A stretch of DNA of 64,000 bases from positions 372,001-436,000 of the forward strand of contig NZ_NESH01000002.1 of assembly GCF_003063355.1 (NCBI RefSeq). Reading direction: 5' to 3'. Of the stretch, positions 59,102 to 64,000 are shown in pieces; positions within the stretch are counted from its first letter, which is position 1, and each line of letters begins with the position of its first letter. Below the pieces are notes generated by a model. That model was given only the letters and a program-made list of their open reading frames with translations. It searched no databases and was not told the origin of the DNA. The stretch comes from Limnohabitans sp. Bal53. GTDB taxonomy: Bacteria; Pseudomonadota; Gammaproteobacteria; Burkholderiales; Burkholderiaceae_C. A program made the position numbers and the translations under genes.

Positions 59102-59178
59102 ATCGCGGTCAGAGACCGCTCCTACAAAACATCCTAGACACCACCCTCCCCCGGTGGGAGCGGTCTCTGACCGCGATA
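59102..59178. repeat. BIME: two REP elements in inverted orientation
   Basis: ATCGCGGTCAGAGACCGCTC at 59102 and its inverse GTGGGAGCGGTCTCTGACCG at 59154 lie between tmk and mltG. Each REP contains its own short palindrome GCGGTC...GACCGC. The G-x-A/G-G-A-G-C-G-G start is as in Pseudomonas REPs. Confidence 0.88.
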
Positions 59179-59198
59179 GGCGCTTGCACAACCAGCGC

Positions 59199-60203
59199 CT
59201 ACTTCTGCCCGCGTTGGTAACGGTTCACGGCCCGGTTGTGCTCGTCCAGCGTGGCGCTGAAATGGCTGCTGCCATCGCCTTTGGCGACAAAGTAAATCGC
59301 GGACGTCTTGGCCGGCTGCACTGCGGCCAGCAAGGACGCTTTACCCGGCATGGCAATCGGCGTAGGCGGCAGACCGGCCCGGGTGTAGGTGTTCCACGGG
59401 TTGTCGGTCGTCAGGTGCACCCGGCGCAAGTCGCCGTCAAAAGCTTCGCCCAGTCCATAAATCACTGCCGGGTCGGTTTGCAGGCGCATGCCAATGCGCA
59501 GCCGGTTGTTGAATACCCCCGAAATCTGCGACCGGTCTTGGGCCTTGCCTGTTTCCTTTTCCACGATGCTGGCCAAAATCAGCGCCTGCTCGGGCGACTG
59601 CAAGGCTGAGCCGGGTTGACGAGCTTCCCAGGCTTGCTGCAACTGTTTGTCCATGGCTTTCATGGCCCGCTGCAACACCGCTAGGTCGCTGCTGCCTTTG
59701 GCATACGAATACGTGTCTGGGTAAAAACGCCCTTCCGGGGCCACGCCAGGGCGACCCAGTTGGGCCATCAAGGCCTCATCAGACAGGGTGCGGCTGTCGG
59801 GTCGCAGGTTTTCGGCTTTGGCCAGAGCCTGGCGCACCTGCCGCCAGTTCCATCCTTCGACCAGCGTCACGGTACGCAGGCTTTCTTCGCCCCGCACCAG
59901 CATGCTCAGCAAGCGTTGCGGCGAGGTGCCTGGTGCAATTTCATAGCTGCCCGCACGCATTTGGCGCGACTGGCCCGACAAGCGAAACCAGGCATACAGC
60001 AGCGTGGGCGAGGTCTGAGCGCCCGCGTCGGCCACGGCCTGGGCAATGGCTTTGGCCGATGTGCCGGGCTCGATGGACAAATCCAGCGCAGTTTGGCGGG
60101 TGTTGATGGGTTGGTTCAGCCACCAGGATGTGGCCCCCAGCAGGCCCAAGGCCACAAGCAACAGGCTGGCCAACCATTTCATCAAGCCTTTGAGCACGGC
60201 CAT
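59199..60203 (-). CDS. mltG: Endolytic murein transglycosylase MltG
   Basis: Inner-membrane glycan-strand terminase, 334 residues. One N-terminal transmembrane helix (about 8-28), a LysM-like part (LVEGWNWRQVRQALAKAENL), and the YceG catalytic domain with EGRFYPDTYSY, ILASIVEKETG (catalytic Glu near 208) and GMRLQTDPAVIYG. The end is IYFVAKGDGSSHFSATLDEHN, a family motif. First gene of the leftward tmk-holB-tatD group, but a REP pair separates it from tmk. Confidence 0.93.
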   Translation of the reverse strand: MAVLKGLMKWLASLLLVALGLLGATSWWLNQPINTRQTALDLSIEPGTSAKAIAQAVADAGAQTSPTLLYAWFRLSGQSRQMRAGSYEIAPGTSPQRLLSMLVRGEESLRTVTLVEGWNWRQVRQALAKAENLRPDSRTLSDEALMAQLGRPGVAPEGRFYPDTYSYAKGSSDLAVLQRAMKAMDKQLQQAWEARQPGSALQSPEQALILASIVEKETGKAQDRSQISGVFNNRLRIGMRLQTDPAVIYGLGEAFDGDLRRVHLTTDNPWNTYTRAGLPPTPIAMPGKASLLAAVQPAKTSAIYFVAKGDGSSHFSATLDEHNRAVNRYQRGQK

Positions 60204-60274
60204 GTCCTTGTTCGGGTGTTGAAAACGTGGGGGGGATGATAATTCACGTCCTTGCCAGACGAACGAGCCGCGAC

Positions 60275-61231
60275 ATGAACACCCCCGCAGATTTCAGCCC
60301 TCAGCTTCCAACCCTCTTGAACGGCACCAGCGCCCTGCCCCACTTGGGCGTTATCCAGGCGCAAGGCGAGGATGCGGCGAACTTTCTGCACAACCAGTTG
60401 AGCAACGATGTGCTGCTGTTGCCCGTGGGCCAATCACGCCTGGCGGCTTTTTGCTCTGCCAAGGGCCGGATGCAGGCCAGCTTCATCTTGGTCAAAACCG
60501 CGCCCGACACCATCTTGCTGGTCTTGAGTCAAGACTTGCTGGCCCAGACCCTCAAACGCCTGTCCATGTTTGTGCTGCGAGCCAAAGTCAAAATGAGCGA
60601 TGCGTCCGGCCAGTGGCAGCTGCGCGGCTTGCTGGGCGACGGTGCCCGGGCTGTTGTGGGCGCATCCGCCCCTTGGCAGACCCAGGGCCTGGACGGAGCA
60701 CACGCGGTAGCGCTTTATCCCGCCGTGCTGGGCGAATCCAAAATCCCGCGCGCTTTGTGGGTCGCTCCTGTGGGCCACGCGCTGCCTGCAGGCGCCGATG
60801 TACCCAACGACGTCTGGCAATGGGCCGAAGTGATGAGCGGCGTGACGCTGGTCAGCCAGCCCGTGTTCGAGGCTTTTGTGCCGCAAATGCTCAACTATGA
60901 ATCGGTAGGTGGCGTGAATTTCAAAAAAGGCTGCTACCCCGGGCAGGAAGTCGTGGCCCGGAGCCAGTTTCGCGGCACGCTCAAGCGCCGCACGGCGAGG
61001 GTGCACAGCCCCGTCGCCTTGATGGCAGGGCAAGACGTGTTCACGCCCACCGACTCCGAGCAGCCCTGCGCCACCGTGGTGCAGTGTGCCGCGCGACCGG
61101 ACGGTCAGGGGTTTGATGCGTTGGTCAGCGGCACGACCGAGAGCATGGCATCGGGCTGGGGTGTGGGCGGCTCAGAGGGCGAAGCCTTGGACATTTTGGC
61201 ACTGCCGTACGCCCTGCTGGCCGACATTTGA
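60275..61231 (+). CDS. ygfZ: Folate-binding protein YgfZ
   Basis: GcvT-like folate-binding protein that helps maintain iron-sulfur enzymes, 318 residues. The YgfZ signature K-G-C-Y-P-G-Q-E is in VNFKKGCYPGQEVVARSQF near residue 218. The N-terminal part has LGVIQAQGEDAANFLHNQLS. The ATG at 60275 is preferred over an upstream start that lies in the mltG promoter region. Divergent from mltG. Confidence 0.93.
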   Translation: MNTPADFSPQLPTLLNGTSALPHLGVIQAQGEDAANFLHNQLSNDVLLLPVGQSRLAAFCSAKGRMQASFILVKTAPDTILLVLSQDLLAQTLKRLSMFVLRAKVKMSDASGQWQLRGLLGDGARAVVGASAPWQTQGLDGAHAVALYPAVLGESKIPRALWVAPVGHALPAGADVPNDVWQWAEVMSGVTLVSQPVFEAFVPQMLNYESVGGVNFKKGCYPGQEVVARSQFRGTLKRRTARVHSPVALMAGQDVFTPTDSEQPCATVVQCAARPDGQGFDALVSGTTESMASGWGVGGSEGEALDILALPYALLADI

Positions 61232-61253
61232 GCTGCTTGCAAAGCACGGCTAT

Positions 61254-61496
61254 TCGCGGTCAGAGACCGCTCCCACAAAACACAGAAGCCTCTCAATGAA
61301 TGTAGGAGCGGTCTCCGACCGCGAAGGTATGCGGCTGCCACTTATCGTGGTCAGAGACCACTCCCACAAAAGCCAATTGCCTCCAATGTAGGAGCGGTCT
61401 CCGACCGCGAAGGTATGCGGCTGCCACTTATCGTAGTCAGAGACCACTCCCACAAAAGCCAATTGCCCCCAATGTAGGAGCGGTCTCCGACCGCGA
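61254..61496. repeat. REP array with an 86-bp tandem unit
   Basis: Six REP copies alternate in direction: forward at 61254, 61345 and 61431, reverse at 61301, 61387 and 61473. The three reverse copies are 86 bp apart. Two of the forward copies read GTGGTCAGAGACCAC or nearly so, that is, both arms changed together compared with GCGGTCAGAGACCGC. The region 61232-61516 holds nothing else. Confidence 0.92.
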
Positions 61497-61516
61497 TCAG
61501 ATCGTCTGCGACGTGC

Positions 61517-62374
61517 TCAAAGCTTGCGCACCATCTCAATGTGCGAAATCCCCGCATCTTCAAAAATCGCGCCATGCGGGGTAAAGCCTGAACGTTTGTA
61601 AAAACCTTCTGCACTGCATTGGGCATGCAAAATCACCTCCTTGTCGCCCCGGTGCTTGGCCGCGTCCATCAGGGCGTGCAGCACGCGGCGGCCCAAATCG
61701 CTGCCGCGCATTTGCTTTTTGACGGCCATGCGACCGATTCGGGCCACGCCCGGCGCGTGCTGAATCAAACGGCCTGTGGCCAGACAAAAGCCCATGCGGT
61801 TCAGAGCCACGGCGTGCAAGGCCGTGTCATCCTCGTGGTCCAACTCCAACTCGACAGGCACTTTTTGTTCATCCACAAACACCTCGTGGCGCAGCGGGCT
61901 GGCGTGTTTCTGAAAATCGTGCCACGAGCCCACATGCACCTGCACCATGTCTTCGCCGCGCTCAAAGCCTTCTAGCATGTCGCGCAGCGGGGCCGGGATG
62001 GGCTGGCTCTTTTTGGCAACCGGGTCGGCGTACACATAGACCAGCTCGCTGGTAATCAGCAGTTCATCGCCCCGAAAAATAGCGCCAGCAAAGGTCATGG
62101 ACGAATTGCCTATGCGGTCACAGCGCATACACACATCGAGAAAATCGTCCATTTCGGCACTGGCGTGGTACTCGACACAGGCCTTTTTGACGAACAGATC
62201 TCCGCCCAGCTGGTGCATGGTCTCGGCGTACGGCATGGCCAACTGACGCCAGTAATCGGTCACGGCCGTGTCGAAGTACATCAGGTAGTGACCGTTGAAA
62301 ACGATCTTTTGCATGTCCACCTCCACCCAACGTACGCGCATGCGATGAGAAAAACGGAAGTCTTGGCGTTTCAT
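61517..62374 (-). CDS. Fusion: YbgC-like thioesterase - ElaA-like GNAT acetyltransferase
   Basis: A 285-residue two-domain protein. Residues about 1-140 are a hot-dog thioesterase (FSHRMRVRWVEVDMQKIVFN then GHYLMYFDTAVTDYW), the 4HBT pattern of acyl-CoA thioesterases. Residues about 145-285 are GNAT-like: ARIGRMAVKKQMRGSDLGRR is the acetyl-CoA-binding loop, and AEGFYKRSGFTPHGAIFEDA with GISHIEM resembles ElaA. The two parts are continuous in one frame. Flanked by REP arrays on both sides. Confidence 0.87.
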   Translation of the reverse strand: MKRQDFRFSHRMRVRWVEVDMQKIVFNGHYLMYFDTAVTDYWRQLAMPYAETMHQLGGDLFVKKACVEYHASAEMDDFLDVCMRCDRIGNSSMTFAGAIFRGDELLITSELVYVYADPVAKKSQPIPAPLRDMLEGFERGEDMVQVHVGSWHDFQKHASPLRHEVFVDEQKVPVELELDHEDDTALHAVALNRMGFCLATGRLIQHAPGVARIGRMAVKKQMRGSDLGRRVLHALMDAAKHRGDKEVILHAQCSAEGFYKRSGFTPHGAIFEDAGISHIEMVRKL

Positions 62375-62399
62375 AGGGTTCCTTTAAATGGGTTCATTT

Positions 62400-62698
62400 T
62401 GTAGAAGCGGTCTCTGACCTCGAAGCTGCCGTATTCAAGCGCCTATCGCGGTCAGAGACCGCTCCCACAGGGCATGCGTTCCGCCAGCGACAATGGCAGC
62501 GCATTGGTGTAGGAGCGGTCTCTGACCGCGAAGCTGCCGAATTCAAGCGCCCATCGCGGTCAGAGACCGCTCCCACGGGGCATGCGCTCCGCCAGCGGCA
62601 GTGGCAGAGCATTGGTGTAGGAGCGGTCTCTGACCGCGAAGCTGCCGAATTCAAGCGCCCATCGCGGTCAGAGACCGCTCCCACAGGGCATGGGTCAT
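62400..62698. repeat. REP array with a 108-bp tandem unit (2.8 copies)
   Basis: Units start at 62400, 62508 and 62616. Each has a reverse REP (TGTAGGAGCGGTCTCTGACC), a spacer with GAAGCTGCCGAATTCAAGCG, a forward REP, and a second spacer with GGGCATGCG. The first unit differs at more positions than the other two. It fills most of 62375-62721. Confidence 0.93.
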
Positions 62699-62721
62699 GC
62701 AAGCGACTGTGTCAGCACGTC

Positions 62722-63693
62722 TCATTGGGGCGCAAGGTCAAAGGCTTGCCCCAGCGCCCGACCGGCGTCAGCATGGGCTGTCAAAGCATCGGGGATGGCG
62801 CGGCCCATGGTGATGAATCCGTGGACCACGCCTTTGTAAACCTCCAGATCGACCGCCACACCCGACATGCGCAGCTGGTCGGCGTACTGCACGCCCTCGT
62901 CCACCAGGGGATCGCATTCGGCCAAACCTATCCAGGCGGGGGCCAGACCCGCGTGATCGGGCGCGTTCATCGGTGCAAAGCGCCAATCGTCGCGGTCGGC
63001 TTGGTCGATGTAGTTGTCAAAAAACCAGTCCACCGTGGCCTTGTCGAGCATGAAGCCTTCTGCAAAGGTGTGGTGCGAAGCGGTGTTTTGCCGAGAGATG
63101 CAGCCGGGGTAGAACAGCAGCTGCAGGCACAGGGGCAGGCCCACATCGCGGGCCATCAGGGCGCAAACGGCGGCCAAAGTGCCACCCGCACTGTCGCCGC
63201 CCACGGCCAGCCGGGTGGTGTCCAAACCCAGCGACTGGCCGTTCTGGTGAAGCCAGTTCAAGGCGTCCCAACTGTCGTGCACTGCCGTTGGAAAGCGGTG
63301 CTCGGGCGCCAGCCGATAGTCCAGAGACACCACGGCGCAGTGAGCTTGGCGTGAGAGTTGGCGGCACAGCACGTCGTGGGTGGTCAGGCTCCCCACTGAA
63401 AAACCGCCGCCGTGGATGTACAACAACACAGGCAAAGTGGCATTGCTGCGCGGCGCATACAACCGAGCGGGCATGTGATGGCCATCGCGGGCAGGCACAG
63501 TGATGTCTTCCACCCGGTCCACCTGTGGCGCGGGCTGCAAGTCCAGCATGGGTCCACCGATGTCGTAAAACTCGCGCGCCTGCGTGGGTGTCATGGTGGC
63601 CATGGGGGGGCGACCTGCACGGTGAACCCGCTCAAGCAGGCTGCGTGTGGCGGCATTCAACAACGATCGGGGATTGGTGTGGTGGCTGCTCAT
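62722..63693 (-). CDS. Alpha/beta hydrolase, hormone-sensitive lipase family esterase
   Basis: A 323-residue serine esterase: oxyanion motif YIHGGGFSVGS, nucleophile GGDSAGGTLAA (Ser near 167), acid ECDPLVDEG and His VVHGFITMG. The HSL (GDSAG) class hydrolyses small to medium acyl esters. No neighbouring pathway gene indicates the natural substrate. Starts 186 bp before the alcohol dehydrogenase, on the other strand. Confidence 0.9.
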   Translation of the reverse strand: MSSHHTNPRSLLNAATRSLLERVHRAGRPPMATMTPTQAREFYDIGGPMLDLQPAPQVDRVEDITVPARDGHHMPARLYAPRSNATLPVLLYIHGGGFSVGSLTTHDVLCRQLSRQAHCAVVSLDYRLAPEHRFPTAVHDSWDALNWLHQNGQSLGLDTTRLAVGGDSAGGTLAAVCALMARDVGLPLCLQLLFYPGCISRQNTASHHTFAEGFMLDKATVDWFFDNYIDQADRDDWRFAPMNAPDHAGLAPAWIGLAECDPLVDEGVQYADQLRMSGVAVDLEVYKGVVHGFITMGRAIPDALTAHADAGRALGQAFDLAPQ

Positions 63694-63879
63694 GGGTGTG
63701 TGCGTTGTAGATGCCAGCAGTGCGGTGCGGCAGGGGCAAACTCAAACAAGGTCCGAACAAGGGTGACAGCTCTGGCGTGTCACCAGCGGCTACGTGCATC
63801 AAAATGGGCTTTGATCGTACAACGCCCTGCCCCGCTGTTCTGTCACATCCGAACCGGGGCGCCAGATTGGAGCCTTCGC

Positions 63880-64000
63880 ATGTCCTTTATCAACTACGTC
63901 ACCCAAATCCAGATCGACTTTGGCGCCGTCAAGCTGCTACAAGCCGAGTGCGAGCGCGTGGGCATCCATAAACCCCTCATCGTGACCGACGCGGGCGTCA
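63880..64000 (+). CDS. Iron-containing alcohol dehydrogenase (partial, N-terminus only)
   Basis: The frame starts MSFINYVTQIQIDFGAVKLL and continues through CERVGIHKPLIVTDAGV to the window edge, with no stop. The L-x-x-E-x-x-x-x-G-I-x-x-P-L-I-V-T-D-x-G pattern is typical of the N-terminus of group III (iron-type) alcohol dehydrogenases. Only 40 residues are visible. No clear promoter seen in the preceding 186 bp. Confidence 0.75.
   Translation, partial: MSFINYVTQIQIDFGAVKLLQAECERVGIHKPLIVTDAGV

Noticed and set aside
61254..62698. Regularly spaced repeats that could be taken for a CRISPR array
   Set aside because: The repeats alternate in direction, the spacers are also repeated, and the palindromes are of REP type. 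No cas genes are near.

Overview
The window looks like a chromosome segment of a Burkholderiales bacterium, most likely of the family Comamonadaceae (inference from gene content, gene order and high G+C; no 16S rRNA is present). The host genes are mostly conserved housekeeping: LPS export (lptFG), sulfur/siroheme control (cysB-type regulator, cbiX), pepA-holC, an amino-acid binding lipoprotein, tRNA-Ser(GGA), a basic amino-acid decarboxylase, fabI, the yejABEF peptide importer, the rimP-nusA-infB-rbfA-truB translation operon, typA, smpB/ratA/rnfH, guaB-guaA, tadA, ldcA, and the mltG-tmk-holB-tatD cluster.

Layout. 1-8.4 kb: a leftward unit lptF-lptG-cbiX-cysB-aminotransferase, with pepA-holC and a LivK-like gene going right, then tRNA-Ser. 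8.6-17.7 kb: decarboxylase, a large hairpin repeat, fabI (leftward) and yejABEF. 17.8-28.2 kb: rimP to typA, then a DMT permease and a hydratase-family enzyme. 28.2-33.8 kb: smpB, ratA-rnfH, a methyltransferase, guaB and guaA. 33.755-48.817 kb: an integrated element of about 15 kb in the 3' end of guaA. 48.9-55.6 kb: sugar dehydrogenase, PaiB-like protein, a TadA-hydrolase fusion, LdcA and penicillin acylase. 55.9-63.7 kb: ankyrin protein, tatD-holB-tmk-mltG (leftward), ygfZ, a thioesterase-acetyltransferase fusion and an esterase, with three REP/BIME arrays between them. The window cuts an aminotransferase on the left and an iron-type alcohol dehydrogenase on the right.

The most unusual part is the guaA-integrated element. 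It runs integrase, two coupled AlpA/HTH genes, a primase-helicase, an iteron-like repeat cluster, a string of small unrecognised coupled genes, small and large terminase, a T7 gp14-like internal virion protein, then an A+T-richer PKD-domain lipoprotein that looks like cargo. It has no portal, capsid, head-completion, tail or lysis gene that I can recognise. The order int-alpA-primase-packaging resembles gram-negative phage-inducible islands (satellites). It differs in carrying a full terminase pair plus a virion ejection-type protein. An 11-bp core (ATTGAGTGGGA) is present at both ends, and either side restores the guaA C-terminus. A motif, TACCGTCAA, occurs at least eight times at both ends and once in the middle of the element, and may be bound by the integrase or a regulator.

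Function statements come from motifs read by eye. No database search was run.
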